From positions 415,906 through 479,905 of the forward strand of contig NZ_WOFE01000002.1 in NCBI RefSeq assembly GCF_016881405.1: a DNA stretch of 64,000 nucleotides, in the 5' to 3' direction. The DNA is from Deefgea chitinilytica (GTDB lineage: Bacteria > Pseudomonadota > Gammaproteobacteria > Burkholderiales > Chitinibacteraceae). A program made the translations under genes and the position numbers. The notes below the pieces were generated by a model. The model saw nothing but the letters and a program-made list of their open reading frames with translations. It had not been told where the DNA came from and did no database searches. Shown one piece after another: positions 26,941-36,795 of this stretch. The first letter of the stretch is position 1. Every line of letters starts with the position of its first letter.

Positions 26941-27861
26941 ATGCAATCGCTTTTAGAGCTGCGCCACCTGAAAACCATCCTCGCGATTCAAGACAGCGGC
27001 AGCTTAACGCGCGCGGCGGAACGCCTGTATTTAACGCAATCGGCCTTGTCGCACCAAATCCGCTTGCTCGAAGACCACTACGGCATGCCATTATTTGCGC
27101 GTAAATCCTCGCCGCTCAAGCTCACCGCGGCGGGTGAAAAGCTCGCGCAGTTGGCGCAAGAGGTGTTGCCTGCAATTGCCAGTGCCGAGCGCGATATTGC
27201 CCGGCTGCGTGAAGGTCAAGCAGGGCAATTGCGCATCGCCGTTGAATGCCATACCTGCTTTGATTGGCTGATGCCGGCGATGGATCAATTTCGCAGCCAC
27301 TGGCCCGAGGTGGAGTTGGATATTGTGTCGGGCTTTCATGCCGATCCAGTGCAACTACTGTTTGAAGATCGCGCCGATTTGGCGATTGTTTCGGAAGTCG
27401 AGCCGATGGTGGGTTTGAGCCACCTGCCGCTATTTAGCTACGATATGGTGGCGTTACTGGCGTCTGAGCATGCGCTTGCAAACAAACCGTATTTGGATGC
27501 GGCTGATTTTGCCGACGAAACGTTGATTACTTATCCGGTGCCGGATGAAATGCTTGATTTGCTGCGCAAAGTATTAAAGCCAGCAGGTGTCAATCCAAAA
27601 CGTCGCCCCACTGAGCTAACAGTAGCGATGTTGCAATTGGTGGCGAGTCGCCGCGGCGTTGCGGCGTTGCCTCGCTGGAGCGTACAGCATTATTTGGAAC
27701 GCGGTTATGTGGTTGCCAAACCGATTACCGAATATGGGCTCACATCTGAATTGCATGCTGCGCTGCCGACAGACCGCATCAGCACCGCCTATATGGCCGA
27801 CTTTGTAGAAATTATGCGCAATGTGAGTGTGCAAACGCTACCGGGGGTCGTGCTGCTGTAA
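26941..27861 (+). CDS. metR: LysR-type regulator MetR
   Basis: A 306-residue LysR protein with an N-terminal winged HTH (LRHLKTILAIQDSGSLTRAA, then QSALSHQIRLLEDHYG) and an effector-binding domain (RIAVECHTCFDWLMPAMDQF). The ECHTCFDWLMP region is characteristic of MetR, whose coactivator is homocysteine. It is divergent from metE with a 96-bp intergenic region, the classic arrangement in which MetR activates metE. The start is the ATG at 26941. Confidence 0.93.
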   Translation: MQSLLELRHLKTILAIQDSGSLTRAAERLYLTQSALSHQIRLLEDHYGMPLFARKSSPLKLTAAGEKLAQLAQEVLPAIASAERDIARLREGQAGQLRIAVECHTCFDWLMPAMDQFRSHWPEVELDIVSGFHADPVQLLFEDRADLAIVSEVEPMVGLSHLPLFSYDMVALLASEHALANKPYLDAADFADETLITYPVPDEMLDLLRKVLKPAGVNPKRRPTELTVAMLQLVASRRGVAALPRWSVQHYLERGYVVAKPITEYGLTSELHAALPTDRISTAYMADFVEIMRNVSVQTLPGVVLL

Positions 27862-27869
27862 TCAGCAAA

Positions 27870-28610
27870 TTAATTGGTTAGCGCAAAGCGTGCTTCGTAC
27901 TGCGCGCTGATTTTTTGCAGCGTTTTATCCGCGCGCATACTTTCAAATGCACTGGTGAGCTTGGCCAGCGTTGCGGACGGTGTTTGCAAATTGCAGGCTA
28001 AGTAAAGGTCGATCTGATTGAAAACATATAAGGCTTGCACTCGCTGCGGGTCGATTTTTAAACGTTGCACGATTTCACGCGCACTGTATGGCGTACCGGG
28101 ATAAAGGTCGATGTGCCCCACCAGTAATTTGCGCAAGTTTTGGTCTTCGGTATTGGCGTAATCAATCACAAAACCTTTGCTCTCTAAAAATATCGCATTG
28201 GCGCCTTGGCGAAGATCGCCAATCCGATATTTTCTCGCGTCTTCTAAACTCCGAATTTGCAATTGCCGCTCGCGCAAGCCAAACAAGGTTCCTTGCACCG
28301 TTGCAATCGGGCCCAGCCAATGAAATTTGGCTTCGCGCTCAGGAATACGCCCCACAGTATAAGCACAATGATTAGGCATCATTTGCACGGTAGTGAGCGC
28401 ACGAGCCCACGGAAAATCTTTATTCTCGGCGCTGAGTTGACTGCGCTTGAGAACCTCGGTCATGACTTCGACTGCCATACCTTCGGGACGATGGGCGACA
28501 AATGAATTAAACGGCGGATTATCGCCCAAGTACAGTGTCAAATCGGCCGCCTGTGCACTACTCAGCCACCCGCAGAGTAAGCCACTCAAGCAAAGACGAA
28601 AATACCTCAC
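27870..28610 (-). CDS. Periplasmic solute-binding protein, family 3-like
   Basis: A 246-residue protein with signal peptide (CLSGLLCGWLSSAQA-AD). The mature part LTLYLGDNPPFNSFVAHRPEGMAVEVM resembles the start of amino-acid-type SBP_bac_3 domains. No ABC permease or ATPase gene is adjacent, so it may be an orphan sensor or binding protein, as is common in betaproteobacteria. The ligand is unknown. It converges on metR, with 8 bases between the two stops. Confidence 0.75.
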   Translation of the reverse strand: MRYFRLCLSGLLCGWLSSAQAADLTLYLGDNPPFNSFVAHRPEGMAVEVMTEVLKRSQLSAENKDFPWARALTTVQMMPNHCAYTVGRIPEREAKFHWLGPIATVQGTLFGLRERQLQIRSLEDARKYRIGDLRQGANAIFLESKGFVIDYANTEDQNLRKLLVGHIDLYPGTPYSAREIVQRLKIDPQRVQALYVFNQIDLYLACNLQTPSATLAKLTSAFESMRADKTLQKISAQYEARFALTN

Positions 28611-28816
28611 GCACCACCTCGTTGCACAGAATTCTTACTAAAACACTAAAAAATAGCCGAAAACAGCCCAAAAACAGCTAAACAATGCCCTAGTATGTAA
28701 GGAATGGAGAAAAAAGCAAGGGAATTCATCGGATATACAGACATCATGGCTAATATTTGTAAGCCACAAAGCACTGCGCAAGCACTATGCAAACAAGACG
28801 CGCAAATCAAGCCTAA

Positions 28817-29503
28817 TTAAATTTTCAAAATCAGTTGCCAATCTTGATGATCTACTTGCATTACTGCTGGGTATTGCCATTGTTGCGGAGTATCACTGGC
28901 GAGCGCCAATATGACATTCGGACGAATTTGCCAAACACTGACGAACCAATCCAAGGCATCAGAAGTTTCGCAGCACCAGCCAGTGCTAGTGTTCAGTAGC
29001 ACAAAGCGAGCTAAGCCCCCTACTATGCCCGTTCCCAAGGCTTTCAGCAGCGCTTCCTTAGCGACCCACAGCATAAAAAATGCCTGCTGTTGCTGATCAG
29101 CCGCCAAACTAGCCAGCCAAGCCGTTTCGCGCGGATCAAAATACCGCTCGGCAATCGATAAGCACTGTTTGCGGGGGCGCATCGTCTCGATATCAATGCC
29201 AACACGCCCTTGCCCGAGGGCGGCGGCACAAAATTGTGCGCCATGACTCCACGATAATCCCATCGTATGGGACCAAGCCGGTGCCCACGGACGACCATTT
29301 TCGTGTTGCGACAAAACGGAAGAAGTTTGACTCAGTTGCAGTAATTGCTGCGCGAGATGCCGTGCCGATAAAAACTGTGTGCGGCGCAGTGAATTTTGAA
29401 TAGCCGCCAGCCGCTTTAGTTGCGCGGCGTCTAAACCCGCCAAGGTAGCTGAAAAATCCGTCGTTGCTGCCATCGCAGAAACCGCAAAATACGAAATCAA
29501 CAT
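28817..29503 (-). CDS. 4'-phosphopantetheinyl transferase (Sfp type)
   Basis: A 228-residue enzyme that moves phosphopantetheine from CoA to carrier-protein serines. Motifs: SWSHGAQFCAAALG, the metal-binding VGIDIETMRPRK, and FFMLWVAKEALLKALGTGI with the conserved W-KEA. Sfp-type enzymes usually serve NRPS/PKS or type II carrier proteins, but no such cluster is in the window. The start at 29503 has GAAGGTGGC upstream; an earlier TTG is less likely. Confidence 0.88.
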   Translation of the reverse strand: MLISYFAVSAMAATTDFSATLAGLDAAQLKRLAAIQNSLRRTQFLSARHLAQQLLQLSQTSSVLSQHENGRPWAPAWSHTMGLSWSHGAQFCAAALGQGRVGIDIETMRPRKQCLSIAERYFDPRETAWLASLAADQQQQAFFMLWVAKEALLKALGTGIVGGLARFVLLNTSTGWCCETSDALDWFVSVWQIRPNVILALASDTPQQWQYPAVMQVDHQDWQLILKI

Positions 29504-29560
29504 GCCACCTTCAGCAGTAGACGCTGGTACAAACAAAATACAAAAGAACTAAAAAACAAG

Positions 29561-29609
29561 ATGTATTTAATCCAAACAATTATATGTAAATGACTACAGA
29601 GCAATACCC
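29561..29609. repeat. 49-bp element, ATGTAT variant, copy K
   Basis: Left end ATGTAT, right end ATACCC with GAGCA just before AATACCC. It shares both features with copy M at 63947, so the ATGTAT end is a recurrent subtype. Pairing is only 4 bp (GTAT/ATAC), so this copy is not a good hairpin. It lies between the transferase gene and the DUF748 gene. Confidence 0.65.
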
Positions 29610-29610
29610 G

Positions 29611-32600
29611 TTACTTTAGTTTAAAATTCACCCGCGAAACACGGCCTTGGTCTGCTTGCGCATCTGCCGCGGTCGCATTGATTTTCGCCTTGGTAATAAA
29701 CATCCGTGCATCATCCACGCCTGCGTCTTTCAGCGCATTTTTAACCCGCTGCGCGCGCGCCATGGCCAAAGCTTGCAATTGCTCATCACCAATCGCCGTA
29801 TTGGCAAGCAGCAGTTTTTCCATTTCTTCAACAGGTAAGGATTTATTGAAACCCAGTGCATTTTTCGGTTTGGGGAATTTTTCTTTTTTATAAACTTGGG
29901 TCAATAAAGCAGGTTTTTCAGCTTCGCTGATACGCACTTCTGACTCCGAATTAACCGATTCCGCTTTTTCACCTAATTCTTCTGCCTTCAATTGTTGCAT
30001 CTTATTTTGCAGCGCTTGCACGCGTAAGCCTTCAGCGTCGACGTCAACACCAGCCCAACCAGTGATCTCCAGTTGTAAGTCGGGTCTATCATTTAAGGCT
30101 TGCGCCAAGTTGGCAATCGCCTGCTTCGCTTCATCATCCAAACGCGTTTGGCCAGAAGCAAACTGCACATAAGATAAACTAGGGCCATCGCCAAACGCGC
30201 TTGCTAGCGCATCAAAGGGGGCGGTAACGATTTTCTCCAACACATTACCAATCACCTGCCAGATAATCCCACCGACACTAAACTGCGGATCGTCAAGCGA
30301 GCCTTGAATTGGTAGATTGAGCTTGATTTGTCCCTTGCGATCGGTCAGTAAAGACAAAGCAAATTTCACTGGTAATTTTGTCGCCGTCGGACTTTCCACA
30401 GCATCACCTAACGTCAGTTGATCGAGGAATAATTTATTACTGGCTTTGAGCTGCTTATTCTCAATCAAATACGCGACATCCATCGACATCTTGCCTTTCT
30501 CAATACCGTAGCCCGCGTATTTGATCGCATACGCAGATGCATTAGTCAGCTCGTAACCTTTCACACCGCCTTTGATATCGATAAAGAAATCTTTCGCCAG
30601 TGGATTAAGGCTGCCTTTAATTTCAACCGGCGCGATTTTGTCGACGCTACCGCGCAAATCTAATGTTGCACGAGTGTCATTTTGACTGGATATTCCACCA
30701 ATAACCCCGCCCATTTCGGTGAGATTGGCAGAAAAATTAGGCTTGATAAACAAATCACTGTATTGGATCTGGCCATTTTGCAAAGTGATTTTATTGACTT
30801 TAATCGGCACCTCAACGCCACGGCTATCAGCCAAAGTTTTGCTCGCTTCAGCAGGGGCACTCGCCTTGTCGCTAGCGGCTCGTTCCGTCGTAACAGACAC
30901 TTGCTCACCGTCTTTGACCATCACATCCTGCAAATTCAAGCGCCCATCGCTTGATAAAATCAAGCGCGAGTAAAAGTCGCTCAATGCCACTTCACCAATC
31001 TCAAGCTGGAGGGGGACAAACTGTGCATTGACGCCCCTCACATCAAGATTTTTCCACTTCAAAAAATCATTGCCTGTGGATTTATCAAGCGCATAAAGAT
31101 CGGTCGAGCGCAGATTGCCTTTGTATGTGCCAGAAAAACTCGGCTGGGTTGCAATACTGAGTTGGCCTTGCGCGTGCAAAAAACCGCTCGCCAAGGTGAT
31201 GTTCACAAAGCGACTAAAGTACGGCTGCCCAAAAGCGGCATCCACATTGCGAATATCGAGATTAAACACACCAGAAAACGGTTGCGGCAACCAAGTTCCC
31301 GCGACATTCACTTTGGCACCACGTCCACCCAAGGCTTGAAATTTTAACTCAGCCTTGGTTTTGCCACGTGAGTCGACATTTTTAACGAATAATCCGATGT
31401 TCTTCCACTGTAGCGGCTTGGCATTTTCCACACGCTGATCATGAAGATCTGCGCGCCAATCCTGCAAAGCGCCATCGACCAAGAACACCGACCACGGTTG
31501 TTGCGCGCTTGGCGCGCGTTTTTCTTCTGCTCGCGGCAGCGAACTAACAAATGCCTGAGCTAGATTGATGCTGCCATCTTTTAACAAGGTCAAATCAAGC
31601 GCGCCTTGTTCCGTATTCAATTTGGCAATTTGTATTTGCTGAGTCGTCGAATCCAGTGCGACATCGGCCAATGCAAACCGAGGAATCGTCAACGCTGGCT
31701 TTTTCTCTTTCGGTAGACGCAAACTCAAGTCGCTGATCTCAAGCTGCCCTTTTTTCAAACCGTACTTCAAATCTTGCGACGTAAAATCGATTTCAGCATT
31801 TAGATTAATTTTGGCATTCAGCGCCCCAGCGAAGAAAGCCTGTGAGTAAGCGGCAAAATCCGCGGCTTGAATCCCCGATGCACTCACTGTGCCAGTCACA
31901 CGAAAAGGCCGTGGCACAAGATGAAGCTCTGCCGCCAACCGCGCAGACTGATCAGTACTTGCGTTCAGTTGCAAAGGAAATCCGGACTGAGACTGGTTCG
32001 AAATATTTTTTAGATTCAGTGAAATCGCTTGTAACACCGTACGATGAGCGGGGCTGACGCCCTCATCAAGCCAGCGTAGCTGACTATTGCTCACCTTCAA
32101 TTCCGTCGCGGCCAGCAACAGTGAATCAGGCGCAGCTGTTGCTACTGTTGGCTTTGCAACATCAGACGCAACGACTGCCGACGCCGCGGCGGACTTACTT
32201 GCTGAATGATTGAACAATTTTTGCCAATTCAATTGCTGCGCCTTATCGCGAGCAACGATAACTTCCAAGCCATCGAGCTCAATTTTGCCAAAACGAAATT
32301 GCTGCAACAAAGGCTGCATATTTTTGAGCTCGACATCGAGCGTTTTAAAGGCCGCCAAAGGCTGCGATTGCTGCAATGTCGCCACATCTGCGAATCGAAG
32401 ACGGCCATTCAAAATGAGATCGGCACGATTTTTTTGCTGACGAAATGTTAAATCCAACTGACTACTTAACTTTGCGCTCGCGACTTGCAAGTCCGCAGGC
32501 AACGGCACATATGCCAATAAAGGCATTAAATCCTGTTGTTCAATACTTAGCTTTAAGGTCGTATCCAGACTGTCTTTGAAGGGTTTACTTTCCCCTTGCA

Positions 32601-33216
32601 AAGCAAATGGCCGACCATTCCAGCGACCAGAAAAATGGGGCTGTATATATTCATCGATTCGATTAGGTAAGGTCGATAAAAAAGGTAAAGCAAAATTGAG
32701 TTGATCTAATTGCTGCCGTTGCCCAACAAAGCGGTCGTCCAGCTGAACGCTGCCATTGACCAACTGAATATTATTGAATGAAAAGCGTGGTAATTCAGAA
32801 GACTCAGATGAAGATTGCTGATTTGAATTAAGCAAATCTGAAAAATTGTATTGGTGAGCACTGAGCCGAACGATATTTAGCTTAGCCTGCTCTAAAGTAA
32901 TGGCACGCAACACCGGCGCTAGTCGAACAATCGACGAGAGCTCGGCATCTAGCAATAAAGATTTAAAACTAAGAAAGCGACCATATTGATCGTCAATCGT
33001 CACATCGCGTAGCGTCAGTTGAAAAAGATAAGGATTAATATCAACAGCCCCAATCTGAACTGGACGTTTTAAGGCGATGCTGGCTTTCTCCGCAAGCCAA
33101 GGTCGCAATATCGCCGGCAGCGCCCAAGCGCCTACCGCGCCAAATAATAAGGCGGCGGCAAGACTGTAAACAACAATACGCGTCCAACGAGGATACAATT
33201 TTTTAAATATTGTCAT
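29611..33216 (-). CDS. Giant AsmA-like/DUF748 envelope protein with C-terminal OmpA-like region
   Basis: About 1201 residues. A single N-terminal transmembrane helix (IVVYSLAAALLFGAVGAWAL) is followed by long repetitive beta-strand-rich AsmA/DUF748-type sequence (RPVQIGAVDINPYLFQLTLRD). Near residue 1030 an OmpA-like segment occurs (FASGQTRLDDEAKQAIANLAQ), though it lacks a clear complete peptidoglycan motif. AsmA/DUF748 proteins bridge inner and outer membranes and are linked to phospholipid or lipoprotein transport; no substrate is implied here. The start is at 33216 or two codons upstream at 33222. Confidence 0.85.
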   Translation of the reverse strand: MTIFKKLYPRWTRIVVYSLAAALLFGAVGAWALPAILRPWLAEKASIALKRPVQIGAVDINPYLFQLTLRDVTIDDQYGRFLSFKSLLLDAELSSIVRLAPVLRAITLEQAKLNIVRLSAHQYNFSDLLNSNQQSSSESSELPRFSFNNIQLVNGSVQLDDRFVGQRQQLDQLNFALPFLSTLPNRIDEYIQPHFSGRWNGRPFALQGESKPFKDSLDTTLKLSIEQQDLMPLLAYVPLPADLQVASAKLSSQLDLTFRQQKNRADLILNGRLRFADVATLQQSQPLAAFKTLDVELKNMQPLLQQFRFGKIELDGLEVIVARDKAQQLNWQKLFNHSASKSAAASAVVASDVAKPTVATAAPDSLLLAATELKVSNSQLRWLDEGVSPAHRTVLQAISLNLKNISNQSQSGFPLQLNASTDQSARLAAELHLVPRPFRVTGTVSASGIQAADFAAYSQAFFAGALNAKINLNAEIDFTSQDLKYGLKKGQLEISDLSLRLPKEKKPALTIPRFALADVALDSTTQQIQIAKLNTEQGALDLTLLKDGSINLAQAFVSSLPRAEEKRAPSAQQPWSVFLVDGALQDWRADLHDQRVENAKPLQWKNIGLFVKNVDSRGKTKAELKFQALGGRGAKVNVAGTWLPQPFSGVFNLDIRNVDAAFGQPYFSRFVNITLASGFLHAQGQLSIATQPSFSGTYKGNLRSTDLYALDKSTGNDFLKWKNLDVRGVNAQFVPLQLEIGEVALSDFYSRLILSSDGRLNLQDVMVKDGEQVSVTTERAASDKASAPAEASKTLADSRGVEVPIKVNKITLQNGQIQYSDLFIKPNFSANLTEMGGVIGGISSQNDTRATLDLRGSVDKIAPVEIKGSLNPLAKDFFIDIKGGVKGYELTNASAYAIKYAGYGIEKGKMSMDVAYLIENKQLKASNKLFLDQLTLGDAVESPTATKLPVKFALSLLTDRKGQIKLNLPIQGSLDDPQFSVGGIIWQVIGNVLEKIVTAPFDALASAFGDGPSLSYVQFASGQTRLDDEAKQAIANLAQALNDRPDLQLEITGWAGVDVDAEGLRVQALQNKMQQLKAEELGEKAESVNSESEVRISEAEKPALLTQVYKKEKFPKPKNALGFNKSLPVEEMEKLLLANTAIGDEQLQALAMARAQRVKNALKDAGVDDARMFITKAKINATAADAQADQGRVSRVNFKLK

Positions 33217-33703
33217 AAGCATGCAGGCGAGTGAATATAAGCAAGCAGAACGATGACGTCACTCAGCACAAAAACGCCCAAACACCGCACTGCCCCATAG
33301 TTTGGCGTCTTGTAGACTGTGCCGCATCACCAAGCACAGTCTGAGAATCCACCGTTCGCGAGGCGCTTTGCCATATAGTTAAGCACGATACAGGCACAAC
33401 GCATAAACCAAACATTAACCATTCCTAGCTGAAATGGTTCGGCTCAAACTATACTTGATTAAAAAGACTATCGTCTCTGCTGCATATTAGCAGTAAAATC
33501 CAAGGGTCTGTTGACGTTTGGTTTATCTACCGCGTTTGGCCAAATATTGGTTTGAAGCACCGCATAAAGCGCATACACTTTTTATCTAAGTCAGCGTTTT
33601 GCAAGGCCGCATCAAGCAAAAATGGCGCCAGCATGATCGTAAACCCAATGTTAAATGACCCTAATTAATCGGGTGTTTTTCCACCAAACCTAGGACATCA
33701 GCA
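33217..33703. other. Gene-free intergenic region with one perfect hairpin
   Basis: About 480 bp separates the divergent DUF748 and STAS-like genes. I find no credible ORF and no RNA gene. AGACTGTGC (33314) and GCACAGTCT (33334) form a perfect 9-bp stem with an 11-base loop, but no U-run. Promoters for both flanking genes presumably lie here; none is clear enough to place. Confidence 0.6.
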
Positions 33704-34939
33704 GTGTTTTCGTTTTTTCGCAAAAAAGACCACGATAGCAATCACCCGCAAACGCAAAATGGCCCAGCGACTGTAGCCGCGCGCGCGCAAGGTGTTGCAA
33801 CACAGTCCAAACCCTTTGGCCCCGAAACGATCATACCGCACGACAATGCGGCAGCGAGCGATGCGCCCGAGCCCCATCACGACACCCAGCAATATGATCT
33901 GTCCACACTAAAGATCGAAGTTGAATCAAGCAGTGATGTACTTTCTCCGGCCGAAGAACAAGCGGCGATGCTCCATGCCAATGACCAATTACTCGCTGCA
34001 ATTGCAATTTTAGAAGCCGATAAACCCGAGTTCAGCAGCAAACGTAAACTCGAGTCATGGCTGATGCTGTTTGAACTCTATCAACAGCAACAAAATCGAA
34101 CGGCTTATGATGCGCTGGGTTTAGATTTTGTCGTCGCTTTTGAAAAAACGCCCCCAGTCTGGCGCCAGCAACAGAATAAACCGCAAGTCGTTAGCCATGC
34201 CAGTGCCTATCACGCTTTTCCGGCCGAACTCACGATTGCGAATATCGAAAAAGAAGCGCAGCAATTTTTAGCAATTCGCCAAAAAACACCGGATATTCGC
34301 GTTGATTTTAGCAAACTCAAAAAAATCGATGCCTTAGGTGCCGCCGAGTTAGTGGCCGTATTGCCACGCCGCAATAAACAGCAAGGTCAATTGCAAATCT
34401 TAGGCTCCAAAGTGCTGATTGATTTAATCAGCCCGATGATTGAAGTGGGTCGACGTATTCCTGCGGAAGCTCCATTCTGGCTGCTATTGATTGAAATACA
34501 TCAAATTCTGGGCCTGCAAGAAGAATTTGAAAATTTAGCTGTCGACTACGCGATAACCTTTGAAGTTTCCCCCCCATCGTGGGATCCACTGCAGGCTCCC
34601 AAAACCGGCGCGCAAATTGCGAAAGAAGAAGCCAAAGCAAAAGCCGAAGTCGAGCAAGCCGCAGATGAACAAAACCATTTGATCGGCATCATTACCGCTG
34701 ATCATCCGCAGCTATTGGACAAAATCAACGATCTAGTAGGTAACCATACCCAAGTGACGCTCGACTTTGCGCGCATCGACCGAATTGATTTTGAATCGGC
34801 AGGGCAATTGCTAAACCGCGCGATGATTTGGCTGCAGCAAGGCAAGCAAATCCGAATTATCAATACCAATGAACTAGTACTTGGCCTACTGCGCGTAATG
34901 GGCATTACCGAAATGCTGCAAGTTGAGCGACGCAAATAA
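33704..34939 (+). CDS. Cytoplasmic protein with internally duplicated module and C-terminal STAS domain
   Basis: A 411-residue soluble protein starting with GTG. Two related segments recur: WLMLFELYQQQQNRTAYDAL with VAFEKTPPVW (near 120-150), and FWLLLIEIHQILGLQEEFEN with ITFEVSPPSWD (near 260-300). STAS-like stretches follow each: RVDFSKLKKIDALGAAELVA and TLDFARIDRIDFESAGQLLN. The layout is a tandem duplication of a helical module plus STAS domain, with no transporter attached. STAS domains mediate regulatory protein contacts. It lies 69 bases before hslV. Confidence 0.75.
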   Translation: MFSFFRKKDHDSNHPQTQNGPATVAARAQGVATQSKPFGPETIIPHDNAAASDAPEPHHDTQQYDLSTLKIEVESSSDVLSPAEEQAAMLHANDQLLAAIAILEADKPEFSSKRKLESWLMLFELYQQQQNRTAYDALGLDFVVAFEKTPPVWRQQQNKPQVVSHASAYHAFPAELTIANIEKEAQQFLAIRQKTPDIRVDFSKLKKIDALGAAELVAVLPRRNKQQGQLQILGSKVLIDLISPMIEVGRRIPAEAPFWLLLIEIHQILGLQEEFENLAVDYAITFEVSPPSWDPLQAPKTGAQIAKEEAKAKAEVEQAADEQNHLIGIITADHPQLLDKINDLVGNHTQVTLDFARIDRIDFESAGQLLNRAMIWLQQGKQIRIINTNELVLGLLRVMGITEMLQVERRK

Positions 34940-35008
34940 TCCCATGCCAACTTGCTTTTCCGTCAATTGCCTTCATCTAAACAGCACATTTATTTGAAGG
35001 AGTTCAGC

Positions 35009-35554
35009 ATGGAGCAGTTTGACGGAACAACAATCGTCTCGGTACGCCGTGGCAATCATGTAGCGGTCGGAGGTGACGGCCAAGTGACTTTAGGTAATGT
35101 CGTCATCAAAGGCACTGCGCGCAAAGTACGCAAGCTCTACCACGACAAAGTCATTGTTGGTTTTGCCGGCGGCACCGCCGATGCATTTACATTGTTTGAG
35201 CGCTTTGAAGCCAAGCTCGAAAAACACCAAGGTCACCTGACCCGCGCAGCCGTCGAGCTCGCCAAAGACTGGCGTACCGATCGCATGTTGCGCCGCCTCG
35301 AAGCGATGCTAATCGTCGCCGACCCCAGCGCAACCTTGGTCATCACCGGCAACGGCGACGTATTAGAGCCCGAAGAAGGTATCGCGGCGATTGGTTCAGG
35401 TGGTGCATTCGCGCAAGCCGCAGCCACTGCGCTACTACAAAACACCGATTTAGCACCCGAAGTCGTCGTCAAAAAGGCGCTCGAAATTGCGGGTAGTATT
35501 TGTATCTACACCAATCAAAACCATACGATCGAAAGCATGGGCGCTGAGATCTAA
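35009..35554 (+). CDS. hslV: ATP-dependent protease peptidase subunit HslV
   Basis: A 181-residue proteasome-related peptidase. The mature N-terminus begins [20 protein letters not shown]; Thr7 would be the catalytic nucleophile after processing of the MEQFDG leader. GAAGGAG precedes the ATG. HslV needs the ATPase HslU, which is usually the next gene; here the next gene is birA, so hslU must be elsewhere or absent. A repeat element follows immediately. Confidence 0.95.
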   Translation: MEQFDGTTIVSVRRGNHVAVGGDGQVTLGNVVIKGTARKVRKLYHDKVIVGFAGGTADAFTLFERFEAKLEKHQGHLTRAAVELAKDWRTDRMLRRLEAMLIVADPSATLVITGNGDVLEPEEGIAAIGSGGAFAQAAATALLQNTDLAPEVVVKKALEIAGSICIYTNQNHTIESMGAEI

Positions 35555-35565
35555 ACAATATGCTT

Positions 35566-35614
35566 GGGTATATACGCCAAAACTCTATTTAATAAAGATC
35601 AACGCAATATACCC
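35566..35614. repeat. 49-bp RGGTAT/ATACCY element, copy F
   Basis: Ends GGGTATAT and ATATACCC pair over 8 bp. It begins 12 bases after the hslV stop, in the place where hslU would be expected. The centre is AT-rich and does not match other copies. Confidence 0.8.
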
Positions 35615-35823
35615 TTGATAGAAATCATATTCTGTGATGCACTGACTGTGACGACCAACTAGAAAAAATGGCTTGTTCCAGCGAAAATAAAACCATTCAA
35701 TTAATTTAAATAATTGAGAATTGATTGAGTCGACCCAATCACTTCTAGAGCAATCCCATTCAAATCGATCAGCGAATCGCACCCAGCCCACTTCACTACT
35801 GCGTTTTCCCGTAAAATACCGCA

Positions 35824-36795
35824 ATGCACGATACCCTTAGCTTACTGCGTGAACTGAACGCGCAAGAATTCACCTCCGGTGCACAAATCGCACACAACCT
35901 TGGCATTTCCCGCGCTAGCGTGTCATTGGGATTGGCCAAGGCCGAAGACTATGGGATCCATGTGGAACGTCGCCATGGCGTTGGTTATCGCCTCAGTCGC
36001 CCCATCGAGTGGTTGTCGTCGACATTAATTCAAGGGTATTTACCTGTAGACAGCATTAGCAATATAACAATAAGTAATACCCTTGCATCAACCAACCGAC
36101 AACTATTACTCAACCCGCAGCACGGCCAGCTCTTAGCCGCTGAATGGCAAGATAACGGTCGCGGTCGCTTAGGGCGCACGTGGTTTGGTGCAGTGGGGGG
36201 CAGCCTGTTGTTTTCTTATGCTTGGCGTTTTGAAAATGGCTCAGCTCAATTGGCAGGCCTGCCGTTAGCCGTCGGCGTCGCCATTGCAACGGCCTTGCAA
36301 GCGGCTGGAGTAGCCAAAATCGCGCTCAAATGGCCTAACGATTTATTATTACCTGATACGGCGGGCGCATGGGGCAAGGTAGGCGGCATTTTGATAGAAA
36401 TGCAAGGCGACGCCTTAGGGCCATCGCATGTCGTGATTGGCATTGGCCTGAATCTTGACCAGCCCACTGCCTGGCAAGGTGAACTGAATCAAACTACCGC
36501 CAGCCTTAACCACGGCGGACTGACCTGCGGTCGCAATCAATTATTAGCCCACATTGTGATGCAACTGGAAATGACGCTGACGCAGTTTGCCGTCACTGGA
36601 TTTGCGCCATTGCGCGAACAATGGGAAGCACTTCACGCGTGGTCTAACGACACACTGAACGTGATTGCAGCCAGTGGCCATATACAAACAGGCCAATTCG
36701 CGGGGTTGGCTGCCGATGGCTCATTGAAACTCGCCACGGCAGCAGGTGAAGTTTTGGTGCACTCTGGTGATGTTAGCCTAAGGCGGGTAGCATGA
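35824..36795 (+). CDS. birA: Biotin operon repressor / biotin-protein ligase BirA
   Basis: A 323-residue bifunctional protein. The N-terminal winged HTH (GAQIAHNLGISRASVSLGLAKAE) precedes the ligase domain with ASTNRQLL, the biotinyl-AMP loop GRGRLGRTWFG and the lysine-containing KWPNDLLL. It attaches biotin to carboxylase carrier proteins and may repress biotin genes. The coding sequence includes a 49-bp element (36034-36082) at the linker into the catalytic domain. It overlaps coaX by 4 bases. Confidence 0.93.
   Translation: MHDTLSLLRELNAQEFTSGAQIAHNLGISRASVSLGLAKAEDYGIHVERRHGVGYRLSRPIEWLSSTLIQGYLPVDSISNITISNTLASTNRQLLLNPQHGQLLAAEWQDNGRGRLGRTWFGAVGGSLLFSYAWRFENGSAQLAGLPLAVGVAIATALQAAGVAKIALKWPNDLLLPDTAGAWGKVGGILIEMQGDALGPSHVVIGIGLNLDQPTAWQGELNQTTASLNHGGLTCGRNQLLAHIVMQLEMTLTQFAVTGFAPLREQWEALHAWSNDTLNVIAASGHIQTGQFAGLAADGSLKLATAAGEVLVHSGDVSLRRVA
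36034..36082. repeat. 49-bp RGGTAT/ATACCY element, copy G (inside birA)
   Basis: Ends GGGTATT and AATACCC; with three further flanking bases the arms CAAGGGTATT and AATACCCTTG pair over 10 bp. The encoded region is only about three residues longer than E. coli BirA as recalled, so this is probably not a recent insertion. Confidence 0.75.

Noticed and set aside
28869..28914. GGGTATT ... CAATAT pair in the phosphopantetheinyl transferase gene
   Set aside because: Spacing is 46, not 49, and the right end lacks CCC.
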